Shown piece after piece: positions 33,431-46,085 of a stretch of DNA of 64,000 nucleotides. This DNA comes from Syncephalis plumigaleata (lineage: Eukaryota; Zoopagomycota; Zoopagomycetes; Zoopagales; Piptocephalidaceae). Numbering within the stretch: the first letter of the stretch is position 1; each line of letters begins with the position of its first letter. The notes under the pieces are model-generated. The model ran no database searches. It was not told the origin of the DNA and saw only the letters and a list, made by a program, of their open reading frames with translations. The DNA is taken from NCBI GenBank assembly GCA_025201365.1, contig JAIXMF010000013.1, positions 620,001 through 684,000 on the forward strand, read 5' to 3'. The position numbers and the translations under genes were made by a program.

Positions 33431-36400
33431 AATAGAGTAATAATACCAGTAGAGAAACCAAAAAGAAAAGAGAGAAAGAGACCAAGCACAAGGAAAATAC
33501 CGAATAAGAAAAGAAAGAGATGGATCGATACGACACGCATGCTCCAACTGGTGGGTGAAGTGAATAAAAAATGGCCGTTATTCGATTCAGATGAAGTCAA
33601 AAGAAAAAAAGCGAAGAGTATATAGCATCATACAACAATGTCATTCATCATACACGCGCATACATTTGACAACGACAACGACAACGACACACACACTGCC
33701 AACTATTGTCACTATGTCATAGTGTTATACTGATTGAGTAGTGTGTTTGTGTACAGTACTGCATCCCTCGATGATGTATGCAACACACAACTACCATAGT
33801 AGGAAGCAAACAACAGTGTAGTTATTAATAAAGGATCTAAAACCTAAACCATTATTAAACCGCACTGTCTTATTTGGATCGATTAAGGCTAAGCAATGAC
33901 TTATTTGGCGAGTAATGACCCATTTAGCGTATATAGAAACCAGTATGTATGTTTATGTGTAATACTAGTGCCTATAAAACGCTGTATTGACTAAAAAGTC
34001 AACATTCGCCAAATAAATAATAGTAAAACCAATCTAAACCAGTATAATACTGAGGAAGATAAATGAAACTATCTTGCTCATCATTCAAGAACGAATAAAC
34101 AAAAACAACGCTTCTATTTTGTTTACGCATTCACTCACTCACTCACTCACTCACTTGCCCGTCAGTACTCAAACGAGAATGGATAGTAAAGAGGAAAAAA
34201 GACATTGAACGTACGTAGTGCAACGCAAATATGCCATGGTTTTAACTGTTCACTCCCTCACACTCTCGCATATATTCTCTGTTCACCTACCTATTACGAG
34301 AAAGACTGTCTTGCTTAGTATAGTGCAGCACTGGTTGCGTTACAAAACCACGAGTGGTATGCCTTTACTTGCACCCGGAGATACTACAGAGTATATTGCC
34401 GATAGATATAGGCGTAGACTGATTGAGCAAAGGCAATCAGTCGTTTAGAAGGAAGGAAGAGTTGCTTGTAGAAATGAGAATAAGAGGAGAGCAAGAGGCG
34501 CACGTACACAAGGGTGGTGCAAGAAAGTAGGAAGAGAAAGAAGAGAGACAAGAGAAATTGCCTTCTTATACTATTGCTATTGCTATGACGACAAGGGTCA
34601 ATTGTGAAGAATAAAAGAAAGAAAGAAAGAAAAGTGGCTAACCAAACACAAGTACAAGTATGTGTGTGTGTAGGGTCGTTATTCAATAAAGAAGAGAAGC
34701 GTTGTTACGAGTATTCGTAATTGTAATAATACGAGTAAACAGCGTAGTTAATTGAAACGCAATATGGATAAAGAAACACCACCTCAGTAGGGTAATGTAT
34801 AATAAAAGGCAAGTAGAAGGACGGAGTAAGCCAAACTAGAAAGAGAAGAGTGAGAGTGAGAGTGAAAGTAAGTAAGTAAGTTAAAAAGGATTTAGCATGC
34901 AGCAACAATTGTAGTAGTAGTGGTGGTGGTAATAGTAGTAGTAGTAATGGAGAAGACGCAAGCAGCTGGGGGATGTCGTATAATGTTGGCCAAATAAAGC
35001 AAAGAAAATTGGTCTAGCTTGGCTGTGTGAGGAAATGGCTGAGTAGGAATATGGCTAAAATAGTGAGAATGAGCCGATGGCGAGATGTCTATCTATCAGA
35101 AACGAAGTCATCCACTGCCCTAATGCTCTAGGCTCTACGATGAGAGAGCGAGAGAGAGAGAGGGCGTGAACACGCAATCATCTGCACCAGAAACGGCAAG
35201 TTGAGAGATGCTAGAGCATTTGAGCGACCGTCGACGAATGTGGCAACCGGCATCGTCGGAAATAGAAGGTGGAACGCGCACTTTTTGGCAAGAGAAAAAA
35301 AAGGAGGGAAAAAAGTGGTGGTGTCTTCCGATCTTTGAAGTACCGCACCCGACAGCAAGGCAAGCACCCCCACGGGTCCATCCAATGGATTCATTGATTG
35401 GCTGCATAGTTGGCGTAGCTGGTAGTGTTTCTATAGGAAAACCGAAGCAAAAGAAGGAGAGAGAGCGAGAGCGAGTGAGTGAGGCAGTTGCCACGTTCTC
35501 CGACAATGTTACTACACGAGTGTATGCGCTATACTATTCTATAGTCATCAGGTGATGACACAGCATACAATGTGATGCTATCACTACGCTACCATTCACT
35601 GTAGAAATACTAGAACGGGCTTATTCTCGCGTCACAGCACCCTCATGCTTCAAACGCGATACCACATGGCAGCATAAACATACAACGACATCTAGAATAG
35701 CAGTAACAAAGGTCGTTCAGCCTCTACACTCTCACACATTATCAGACTTCTAGGGTATTCTATTTTGTAGGTAGAACGTGTTCCTTTCCATCTACATACA
35801 TTGTCAAGTGATCGCCATGTGTTACCACTAGATAATGCGTATATCACTAGTAATACACATCTTACTATACATTCGTTCATTCAATAAATCAATGACAATG
35901 ACACATTAATCATGTGTGTGTGTGTGTGGCAGTTTATTCAAAATAGTGACCATCTTTTACGAATATCTACGTATTAGCATACCTTCGTATCAAGTGACGA
36001 GGTGAACACACGAGTTATACACTTGTACTCGTACACGTAGACATCGTCAATGTCTACTATCAACTTTTTCCGGGATACTTTTCTCGTGTGGCACAAGGCC
36101 ATGTTTGGTCTTCTCCGAAGCCCTATCGGTCGTATTCATTTCATAACCATGTCACGCGTAGAACAATTTAGAGGAGTATCTGTTACACCAGTTGCTGCAA
36201 TTATATGGATTATAGGCATACACATACACATATTTACACGTATACATACTCATTAATCGATAAACATAGCGTCAAATGAATCTCACTCTCATTCACCCAA
36301 CTGGGAAATGAGCTGAGAAACGGAGTTTAATTACAATAATAGAGCAATCTACTCATTCAAGAAGGAAATGGAAAAAACTACACTGCTTATTCATATTATG

Positions 36401-36665
36401 ACAGGTGTGCATGTCTCATCTCTCATCGTACAAGTACGTGTATGTATGTGTGTGTATGTGTGTGTTCATCATTATGCCACGTGTCGCTAAATATACTAGC
36501 ACGTTCCGGTCATTTTGTTACAAGTTAACGTGGATTCAATGTGGATTCATCGTCACTCCGTCTAATGGCCTACCTCCAAGACCATTACTGTATGATCAAG
36601 CGGTGTATCACATTGATTTCCATTGTCAACTCGTCTGGTCTCATATATGGAAGTAGACGCAATGT

Positions 36666-36742
36666 CCTATCGACTAATTGAGATGTTGACATGTTATATC
36701 ACACATGGAAAGAAGATGTCAATACCTCAATTAGTCGATAGG
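36666..36742. repeat. Perfect 17-bp inverted repeat, hairpin-forming
   Basis: The left arm CCTATCGACTAATTGAG (36666-36682) is perfectly complementary to 36726-36742. The inner flanks (TTGACAT near 36686-36692 and ATGTCAA near 36717-36723) add about 7-8 further pairs after a small bulge, leaving a loop of roughly 25 bases. Confidence 0.85.
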
Positions 36743-37537
36743 GCAGTTTCTGGTGCTCCCATTACTTTGAATGCTACACTTGTATCTGACAATTGTTCCA
36801 ATTTGAACAATTAGTATTGCTCTTGGTTCTATACGTGGCACAGTAAGACAACATTGTCATGAGTACCTTAGACATGAGACTGTACATCTATCTATCCCTC
36901 CCTCCCTCCCTCATTGCATGTGTACTCGATGACGGGTAATGATGGCATATCGGCTTTTTGATGTCAATAGGTCATTGATGAATGAGCACATCTTGACAAG
37001 TGTTGACCCCCGACATTAGTCATTTTACGAATGGCACAGTAAACAAGTAGGAGGATAGCTACCTTCCCATACCCATACTATCTCACATTTACTAATTCGC
37101 ATGCTAAATTTGTCAGATAATAGCATTATTATAGATTGCACTTACCATTTACATGTGTGCGTATGTCCACATCAAGATTAAGATTGTCCCTGAATACTAG
37201 ACTATTATTCGTTGATACTACGCAAAATGTAAATATATGCAATGCAATTGATTGTATTTAGTAGAAAGATTGCCTTGTTATTGATGAAACACGCTATAGA
37301 ATGCATTCATCACATGTGAATAGAGAGATGCCTAAAAGAATAAACACCTTCGCCTGATCTAGTCGTATTGTACGTGGATAGCTGCATAAAGTGCTTACTA
37401 TTCAAGTCGAACCATGGTTCTTTTTATTCAAACGGTGTCTATATACTCATGTATTGGGTATATTTTGTTACATTAGCAAAATAATCATTATTAAACGAAA
37501 TAGGACTAGTTCTATAAACATAAACATATATTTGCTA

Positions 37538-38530
37538 TTAGATATGAGACATTGCCGTGTCTAGTACACGCTCCATGATATCGGCTTGTAGCAGTGCTTT
37601 GGCTTCACATTCGAGTGATGCCTCGTAGGCGGCCGCCAATCTCGTATAGTCAATCGCGATTTGTCGGTCTGCCATGCCACGTAGACAATTGACGATTCGC
37701 GCTATCGTGTCACGCTCGCTCGGGTTAATCTCCTCGTTGACGTTCGCGTATAGTTCCTCCGGCTCCATTTGCTCGGGTGTCTTACTCGCTCGTTTGCTCA
37801 CCCAGATGTAACCGTTCAACCCGATAATAACCTCGACACTATTTGCCAACGTATGAAAGTGGGATCGACTACGTAGTACCAGCGACGGCGACACTACAAC
37901 TAGCACGCCGTTACGCAGTTTACCATATTTGAGACTACGCGTATGCATGGACATGGCACCATCCTGGAAGAAGGCTTGGGCCTCGGCCACAATCATATCG
38001 CCTTCGGTGAAGAACTTGCGCATTTGCAGCTCGTCCGATTCAGATTTACGTCGCTAACACGCACACACACATGGAAGAAGAGAACAACATCGTTATCGTG
38101 ATGGTGATGGTTGCACACTAGTCGTTAGCCATTCAAGCTGCTTATCGTCATCGTTTCTGCTATTATTATGCCTACCTGTACACCTCCGGGTAAATTTACT
38201 GAGGATAGTAATAGTACGCCGTCCTGTCGTGCATTCACGTCTACCTTCCAGCGTCGTTGGCCCACTTCGGTGATGCGTCCAACGACAACATCACCAATCT
38301 CGCCGGCATAACGAGCGCGCAGTGGACGTACCGTAATAAGCTTGTTCACCTGTTCGACAACACCTGCCACTGCCGATACAATATCATTACCCTCCTGGTA
38401 AGTACCATGACCACTACAATACGTGTAAGCATGGATTAGAATAATACAATACTATCGAGATCACATACCGCATAAACGAGGTATCACTCGTAACCACCTG
38501 GGCTGGCGTAACAAACGTTGAACCTGACAT
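37538..38530 (-). CDS. RRP4: Exosome cap subunit Rrp4
   Basis: Exons 38530-38469, 38413-38176 and 38053-37538; 271 residues. The protein forms part of the S1/KH cap of the RNA exosome in nucleus and cytoplasm and helps guide RNA into the channel. Motifs in order: [40 protein letters not shown] and [16 protein letters not shown] (S1 domain), [29 protein letters not shown], then the KH-like part [20 protein letters not shown] and [17 protein letters not shown]. Length is close to that of other Rrp4/EXOSC2 proteins. The first exon codes for only 20 residues. The second intron starts GTAGGC, a weaker donor than elsewhere here. Confidence 0.95.
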
Positions 38531-39017
38531 GATTATACTGGAATGCGAGAAGGTAAAAAAATTTGTTTTTTCTTTTTCTTTCTTTCTGTGACGATAAGGA
38601 AAATAAAATAATATATGGTTATTATAATAAAACACGACCATAACAATGACAACACTTTATTAGTATTAACACATACGTATATGTATACGTAAACGATAGA
38701 GACGTACTATTGATTAATTATATGTTATGCAAACTGATACTCGTAGATGAGCATTATAAATGTATATAAATAGGCATTCAATTGATACTAATAATAGAAT
38801 ATTACGCTAAATAAATGTATATTTATATCAATACTATCCATTTCTACATATTGTTCACTTTCTTATTACCATGGAGGCAATACTATACGTAGATATATAT
38901 TGTTTTACGTTGTTCTATTGCTATTATATAAAAAAACCGTCGCTTGGCGCCGCTTATAAGATTGGGTAAAAAATAGCAAGTACTATGTATATGTACAAAT
39001 GCAAAAAGTTCTAACAA
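38531..39017. promoter_or_regulatory. Upstream region of RRP4 and tRNA-Phe
   Basis: AT-rich spacer between two divergent genes. The 60 bases before the tRNA are A-rich. No open frame of note. Confidence 0.5.
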
Positions 39018-39090
39018 GCGACTTTAGCTCAGTTGGGAGAGCGTTAGACTGAAGTTCTAAATGTCCCCCGTTCGATCCGGGGAAGTCGCA
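39018..39090 (+). tRNA. tRNA-Phe(GAA), no intron
   Basis: 73 bases fold into a full cloverleaf: acceptor GCGACTT/AAGTCGC with discriminator A; D stem GCTC/GAGC with loop AGTTGGGA; anticodon stem TTAGA/TCTAA around loop CTGAAGT giving anticodon GAA; variable loop ATGTC; T stem CCCCG/CGGGG with loop TTCGATC. CCA is not encoded, as usual in nuclear genes. It has no intron, unlike yeast tRNA-Phe genes. Confidence 0.97.
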
Positions 39091-39094
39091 TTCC

Positions 39095-39099
39095 TTTTT
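39095..39099 (+). terminator. RNA polymerase III terminator of tRNA-Phe
   Basis: A TTTTT run four bases after the mature 3' end. Confidence 0.8.
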
Positions 39100-41225
39100 G
39101 CTTTTTGTTGCTCTATAAGTCACGTGACAATACTGCGTAGAATGTATTCTTTATTCTATTAGTGAGTATGCTGATTAATTAGCAGTTTATTCGGCTTAAT
39201 AGTAGACTTGTAGATCATCATGATCATCATGGTATTGCGAGAGTTTGTGTACAAGTTCAAGCAATGTCATTAGTGTGATGCTTGCACCAATCATGAGGTG
39301 AACGATGGTCTAGACCCTCGGTCGATAGCATGCTTCGTGTAGCCGCACATGAACACATCACATTGACCTTGCGAATACAGCACGTTTAAAGGTGAATTGG
39401 CAGAGTTTACACTATTATACAATAGCGAACTTGACTATCCTTAATGAAACAATTGGATTTAACATAAGTTACTTGTAAAGCTATACATGTTTTATTGCAG
39501 TCATTGGTTGAATACAACTAAATAGAAATATAATTAGCATCTTGTCCATTCGACATCATCTGGCCTTTGTCTGATGAAACAAGTTCGGCAATATCAGTGC
39601 AATGAGGTAACTCATTCAGCTATACGCTACTAGCATGCAGTTATAAACAATTACCGGTGCTTTCTCATGTTGTATGGAATTTTGCTTTCGAAACATAATG
39701 GGCGTACAAACGACCATGACAAGCTCAAGTCGCCATTAACTACGATGTAGATAGTATATCACGATAGAGATAACCAATAAATTAGTAATAAACATGTATT
39801 GCTTGTATAATTGCTGTCAATTGTATCTACGATAGAGTCAATGTATTCTGCGGTATAATCGTTCATTTATAGTAACATAATATATACAGTAAGGAATACT
39901 GCGCAATATCGCATTACATTGCTACATCTTCGCATGCAACTTCTTTTACTTACACCTTGCATTCGCTCAATGCTGCACGGCGTTTCATCCTTTATTTGAC
40001 CGTTGAGCGTAAGCATTGCACTTGCTATTACTGCTACAATGATGACGGTACTCCACAACATGGCACGTGCAGAGTTTTTCCATTAGTAACATACCTGACC
40101 AACTGATTGACCGACTGATTGACCGACCGACTGACTGACTGACTGACTATCCTTGTATTCGAACATCAACGAGAATTGGCCATGTGCTGTACAGTCTAGA
40201 CTTTTGCCATTGCTATCATTGCCAGGATTTACAACATTTACGTATATAATCATCCTTTATGTCCTTGTACCCTAGATTGCACCATATTTATTAGTATGAA
40301 CCCGTATTAGTTCACTACCCTCTCTTCAGTTGTCTCTATTACTTATTACACCTTCGCGTATTTTACAGTTACATTGGTATTGCTTTTTATATATAAACTT
40401 GCTACCCTTTGTAATTCTGTCTTACTCTCTGCATCATCATCATCATCATCCTCATCCTCATCATCATCGTTATTACTATTTGGTGGATTGCAAAGTTTCG
40501 TGTTCACTTGCACCAGCTGTGTTATCTCTTCTTTTACTTCTCGCTCACTCATTCACCTTTTGTTAGTATTAACAGCCATTTTTGGGATCATTACTAAAAT
40601 ACAACACGCCTTGGGTAAGCTACACTTCTTTCGTCATTTCTCACTCCGTACACCTTACTGTTTCCACTGTGCTTGTTACTAATAATACGTGTTGTCATTT
40701 AGCGTTACTACTCTACTCTACTATATATATATTGTAAGTGTGCCAATACTGACTATAGATATTATTGTATGCAACAGTATAAAAAGTGTAATCTCGTATG
40801 ATTCCACTATGAGAATAGGTTGCTTTTGTTTTTTCCACCACCTTCATATTGTTCTGCTATTCCTGAATAACAACTATTCTACGGTTAGCAGTAGCATATA
40901 TATACATGTGACAGAACAGGCAAACGAATGAGCATACTTCTATAAACACCTGTTCATACGACAGCATAGTAATCTACTTTGTTTTCTTTTACAACTATAA
41001 TATTGACCAACTAGAATGCTAACATACGTATAAATAGTTCATTTATTAGTGTCTAGTCGATAGACTATATCAATATCATTGCTTAATCCTAGTCCGCGGC
41101 TGTGTCAATCAATCACTCAATTGCTACCTTATCTGTTGCTTATAAGAAGGTGCCATTATTCTATAACCTCGCCTTGTTATTGTCCATTTCCTTGACGGCA
41201 TTTGATACAATACGTATAATTCATC
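39100..41225. other. Intergenic; little supported
   Basis: AT-rich DNA between the tRNA and SKN7. It contains a (GACT)n tract near 40125-40148 and a (CATCAT/CCTCAT)n stretch near 40430-40470 that yields Ser- or Asp-rich frames. Apart from the weak small frame at 39867-40061, nothing supported. Confidence 0.5.
39867..40061 (-). CDS. Possible small secreted protein (weak)
   Basis: A 64-residue frame starting MLWSTVIIVAVIASAMLTLN, a plausible signal peptide, then a short Cys-containing tail. A GTAAGT donor lies inside it (minus strand, about 39955), so it may be only the first exon of a longer gene whose remainder I could not find. No motif recognised; it could be chance. Confidence 0.22.
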   Translation of the reverse strand: MLWSTVIIVAVIASAMLTLNGQIKDETPCSIERMQGVSKRSCMRRCSNVMRYCAVFLTVYIMLL

Positions 41226-41347
41226 ATGAACGACATTCAAGAGCATCGTCTCGGTGGTACTACACTCAATGGCAACAATCAAATACCTGATTTTATTCGT
41301 AAACTACACAGGTGGGTAGTAGACTAATAGGAATGACTTATTTGACT

Positions 41348-41382
<35 letters not shown>

Positions 41383-43658
41383 ACATGAATATGTACTAAT
41401 AAGCATGTTGTAGCTTGCTAGAGGATGAACGTCATTCACGCGTTGTCTCATGGGGTGATTATGGAAAGTCATTTATTGTCAAGGATCAGAGTGAATTCTC
41501 CAAGTCGATCCTTCCTATGCACTTTAAGCATTCAAACTTTGCCTCGTTTGTTCGTCAACTAAACAAATATGACTTCCATAAAGTGAAGCGCAACAATGAA
41601 GAGGACATTGTGTTGTATGGCGAGCATGTAAGTAGAACAATGGAATATACAGCTATTGATCTAATGCAATGCATCTACGAATAGGCATGGGAGTTTGACC
41701 ATCCTATGTTCCAGCGTAATCGACACGATTTACTAGGAGGCATTAAGCGTAAATGCACCAGCAAGTCGACTGCATCTAATTCAGGCTCACAATCAACCGG
41801 TGGATATGACAATGCATTAAATACAAACAATATCGACACGAGACAATCAAATACGAGTCATAATCAGATAGCGGATATAATGTCGCAAATGAAGCAGCTC
41901 AAACATCGTTTGGATACTGTAACTCAGCAGCAGGAGGAGACTAACGCGAATCTTAAACGTGCCACACTTCATTGTGAGGCGTTGTCTAATGAATTGCAGG
42001 AGGCATATCATGGTATTGCCACTCGCGATAAGCTAATGAATCAAATTGTACAATACCTCGTTGATAGTCGTCCAGGTAAGCAGCGCTTAATCATGAATGC
42101 ATAGTAACTATATCAACTCATTATAATATCGTTTATTTCATTACAGATCAATCGACATTTAGCATGCAACTAAAGCAATTGATCGAGACACATGCCGATG
42201 CAATTACTGCATTTGAGAATACACTCGATAAATTGAATATCCCACCGAATTCAAGTCGTATTACACCCGTGTCAGACACAGTATCACCTAGGATGGAGGC
42301 ATCCGGTGGATCTAATGGCTTTCTAATGAATGCTTCACCAGTAGCAAGCAACTATGCTGGTCGTTCATTTATGCAACAGCTACAAACATCGCCAACCACT
42401 GCTACACATACAAGTAGTCATGCCACATCTGCTCCCATGTTCCAGACATATACGCAAAATATGCAACCCTTACCATCTACAAGCAGTGTGCCACCTGTAT
42501 CGACAGCATCACCAACGGGCATGATTGCCACTGGGATGAACAATGCGGTCAATATCCCATCGATACAAGGTCAGCTAATCAATACGACGACGACGACGAT
42601 GGAGACAACGGGCAAGGACAAGGCGCCAACTATTGCACGAAAGCGAAAGCAACTGGCCAAGAAGGCGGGTACCCTATCGGAACTTGAGACACGTCGACCA
42701 AGTTGGCTGCAACCACCAAAAGTGCTACTCGTGGAGGATGACATTGTTTGTCGACGACTAAGCGGAAAGATCCTACAAGTGTTCGGGTGTACATTCGATG
42801 AAGCTGAAGATGGTTTAACTGCTGTTAACAAAATGAACATTAGTAAATATGATCTAGTGCTTATGGTAAGATTGCTTTCTATTGACATTGACATATAGTA
42901 TGACTAACCCTTGACTATGCTCGTAGGATATCATGATGCCACATCTGGATGGTATGAGTGCCACCGCACAGATCCGTCAATTTGATCGATACACGCCTAT
43001 TGTCAGTTTAACTGCCAACTTCACACAGGATGCTCGTATTGTTTACATGTCATGCGGTATGAACGACGTGCTTCCCAAGCCATTCAGTAAGGATACACTA
43101 CTGAGTGTTGTCGAAAAGTATTGCGTTCATCTTATGCGGACACAATGCGTCAATCAAGCTCAAATGACACTGTCCATTTCACGTCCTCTTCCACCCGCTG
43201 GTACCATCATCGAGGAACTGGACGACAATGCGACATCATCCGAGGAGACCTCGGTCACTCCAACTAACACTAATGCTATTGGCACCATCGGCTTATTGTC
43301 ACCGTCATTATCGAATCATGCTGCACTCTCACCTACTTGCAGCAATAATAGCAGTAATGATGGTAATCATGGTAGTGTAATGACCACCAACACCAGCACT
43401 GTTTATAATAATCCACTATCAGCTATGATGTTTGATATGGCACAACATATGGCCAACTGGAATGAATCAAGTGGTATGACATCCAATGTCAACAGTAATA
43501 ACTCATCTAATACCAATACAATGAATACTGGTGTCAAGCGTACATTTATTGAAGTGGCAACGGAACCAAATCCAAACACGTTGATTGCCAATGGATTGCC
43601 ATCGAATTCAACATTAATTTATAATTTCAATCAAGAAGTTAAACGAGCACGTACTTGA
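41226..43658 (+). CDS. SKN7: Skn7-type HSF/response-regulator transcription factor
   Basis: Exons 41226-41311, 41414-41627, 41685-42075, 42147-42865 and 42927-43658; 713 residues. The HSF-type DNA-binding domain lies in the first ~125 residues (IPDFIRKLH, VVSWGDYGKSFIVKD, LPMHFKHSNFASFVRQLNKY, DFHKVKR). A coiled coil follows (MKQLKHRLDTVTQQQEETN), then Ser/Thr-rich linkers. The receiver domain begins PPKVLLVEDDIVCRRL and has the expected acid pair (EDD), phosphoacceptor Asp at about residue 471 (LMDIMMP), Thr in SLTAN and Lys in LPKPF (about 521). Skn7 proteins take signals from Ypd1-type phosphotransfer proteins and act in oxidative and osmotic stress and cell-wall control. The C-terminal 150 residues are Asn/Ser-rich. 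The first intron contains an (ATC)n run. Confidence 0.95.
41348..41382. repeat. (ATC)n microsatellite in SKN7 intron 1
   Basis: About 35 bases of perfect ATC repeat within the first intron of SKN7; it should vary in length between strains. Confidence 0.9.
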
Positions 43659-44212
43659 ATTCATTACACGAAGAGAAACGATTGTTTGTTATTCAACTGG
43701 TAAAAGGGAAAACAAACGAATCGTAACCATTATTACAAAGGAAATATCCCTAAACAACTTGTTATTTTATTATCAAATCGCGCGCGTGTATATTTCTATC
43801 TCTATTTATCTTATTTCTATTGTATCCTTTCATCTCTTTCTTTCCTTTCTCTTTCTTTTGCGTAATTGTCGTCACATGTGCTTGTGTAGTCATTATTTCA
43901 TAACTGCCTTTAGTCAGTTGATTTCTATATCTCCCTATTTCATTTCATTTCATTTCTGTCTCTGTTCATATAACACTGTCAATCATTATTGCTTCATTTT
44001 AACATACATATAATTATTATTAATTGCAGTTCCTTTTGTGACCGCAAATGAATGGTTACTCTATGATTGGCACAGATGTAGTATTGTCGTAATTTCTATA
44101 CAAGATATATATACAAGATATAAATATATATAACATAGATCGTATTGTATTCTGCAAGGATTTATTGAATGAATACGTTCGTGTGTATGTGTTAATGTTA
44201 CTAAAATCATGA
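43659..44212. other. Convergent intergenic region
   Basis: 3' flanks of SKN7 and the metaxin gene. CT-rich in the first half (chance frame 43759-44013), AT-rich after it. No gene seen. Confidence 0.6.
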
Positions 44213-45888
44213 CTAAAATACGCTTTTTAAAAGATCTTCACTCGTTAATGTAGGGAATTCCTCAATGTTGGCATTGTCCTCTTCATCTTCTGACTCCATA
44301 TCCTCCTCTTGTTCATCGTCTGAAGCAAACTCAATACTAATAATATTGTTCCATACCATATAGCCTATCATTAAACTGACACCACCTAGAATGGAGAACC
44401 AGCGCTTTTGATAAAAAGGACGCTCCACCTCCATTGATTCGTTTGCCTTATTGACACGGCTCTCGTTTCTATTTCCCGTCTTCTTTTGACGCCAATTAGT
44501 CCAGTATTCCTGCATGACACGCCATCCATCACCGCCCAATAAAACTCGTCCCGGTAATGCCAGTATACCGGCTAGTGTGGCAGGTAATGGTGGACATGTC
44601 TCAAGTGCTTTGGGTTGCATAGATGATGTGAGTGCTCGTATTCTATCACAATAAGCAACTAGATTGGGGAATTCTCTAATTAGCATTGGACGTAATGTTG
44701 AATGCTGAAATTCATCGGCATAAAGATGAATAGCCAAATGTCCATATACGATTGCATCCAATGACGATGGTCTAATTGATTAGCATACAAATAATAGATT
44801 AGTATTTAGTTTGTATTCCTATATATACAGTATAGTTTACTTTTCACCAAATATATACGTTTGATTGTTTAGCTTTGTTGAGAGTGCTGCATAGCAATTA
44901 CGTACTTGAATAATAAGCTAATCATATTGTCATTATCATCAGATTAGATTAGATGACTTATTATTCTACTCTATTACTCACCTCTTTGGGTAGCATAGAC
45001 AATTCAGCTACTGTCTTCTTGTCAGTTGCGTTTGCTTCCACTTCATTCTCATTTACGTTTGACCTTGTCTTCTTTGCCAGTTTGTACTCGGCATTGGCGA
45101 GTCGTTCTCGTGCAGCATTCCTCATACGTATAGGAACAATGTAACGCGTGTATATGGGTGACATTTGCGAATACACAGGTCGTACGACCTCAGTGAAATT
45201 CTTCTCTATTTGAAACCATTCATAAAGCTAACGCGACCAATATTAGTATTTGTAGATTGTACTACACAATGACAGCATTAATCTACCTGAGCCTCGTACA
45301 AGATATGATCCACCATCGTTCGATATCTAGTGTAAAACGGGTTTATGTCTCAGTCAATCCATAAGTGATACATACGAATGCTACTTACGCAATGGCATCT
45401 GCTTGTTGCTTTTGAGATAGTTCAATATCCATGTCATAGCCCTATTGGTATAATATACAATAGATTAGCAAAGAAGAGCAATGTAAATACCATGAGATAC
45501 TTGCCATTATTTGTAATTGTTGTATGATACTCTCGCTACCTGCTACAACTTGATGCTCGCCTACCTTCAAGAGAGGCAGTTCACCTAATAGAACGATAGT
45601 TAGTACAGCTATCTCGTTGTATTGGTGTGTGAGAGATTCAACACGTTCAGCCACTTACCATTAGGTGATATTGTCGGGTCGTTCACGTTATAAAGAGACC
45701 AGCTTGCATTGGACAATGACAAGTATGTCTAGTGCATACACGGTATATGCATAGAAGAATGAGTCGTTGCAACTAGTATTCATTACTTCCGCTCATACCT
45801 GAACACCCAAACAAAATGGATCTATGGTGGGCAGTTTCCAACGTCCTTCCCAGGAATAAAGCGTCAATGGGACTGACGATCTCGCCAT
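44213..45888 (-). CDS. SAM37: Sam37/metaxin, mitochondrial outer-membrane SAM complex
   Basis: Eight exons: 45888-45799, 45728-45659, 45584-45505, 45441-45389, 45326-45287, 45227-44982, 44917-44841 and 44771-44213; 404 residues. The N-terminal Tom37-type thioredoxin-like part has LTLYSWEGRWKLPTIDPFCL, NDPTISPNGELPLLKVGEHQ and VVAGSESIIQQL. The GST-C-like part ends with KPSSLDAIVYGHLAIHL and FPNLVAYCDRI, the metaxin signature. A single hydrophobic segment at about residues 343-363 and an acidic tail fit a C-terminal anchor in the outer membrane. The complex inserts beta-barrel proteins. Intron 3 uses a GC-AG pair (GCAAGT donor), needed to keep the frame. The acceptor of intron 6 is the GATTAG at 44918, because the next AG would lead to a stop. 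Confidence 0.93.
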
Positions 45889-46085
45889 TGTAAGTATAAG
45901 AACGCGAAAGATAATAGAAAAAGATAGAGAAAACAGTTACACTACGATCGAATTACACGTTCATCATCCCATTTTGTAATGAATCTAAACCAACAGACAT
46001 GACACAAATGATTCATTGCTGTTTGTAATTGATCTCGATAATAACACACATATTTATTCAAATACACAATAGCCATTGCTATGCT

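Larger units (their letters stand above)
31659..37537. other. Long region without a recognisable gene
   Basis: It begins with the leader of the MADS gene (frame open to about 32000 with hydrophobic Leu/Phe-rich sequence, probably untranslated). Beyond are GA- and CT-rich tracts, a (GTA)n run at 33397-33430, (CTCA)n tracts at 34131-34155 and 35472-35483, a GT run near 35911-35928 and a strong inverted repeat at 36666-36742. Short frames such as 34218-34448, 35208-35555, 36050-36256 and 36405-36656 lack known motifs and codon regularity. Non-coding RNA genes cannot be excluded. Confidence 0.5.

Noticed and set aside
34218-34448. 76-residue frame with TTEYIADRYRRRLIE
   Set aside because: Tail looks protein-like, but I found no neighbouring exon, signal or family.
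35135-35555. Overlapping frames on both strands
   Set aside because: Both strands open over the same GA-rich DNA. Neither shows a motif.
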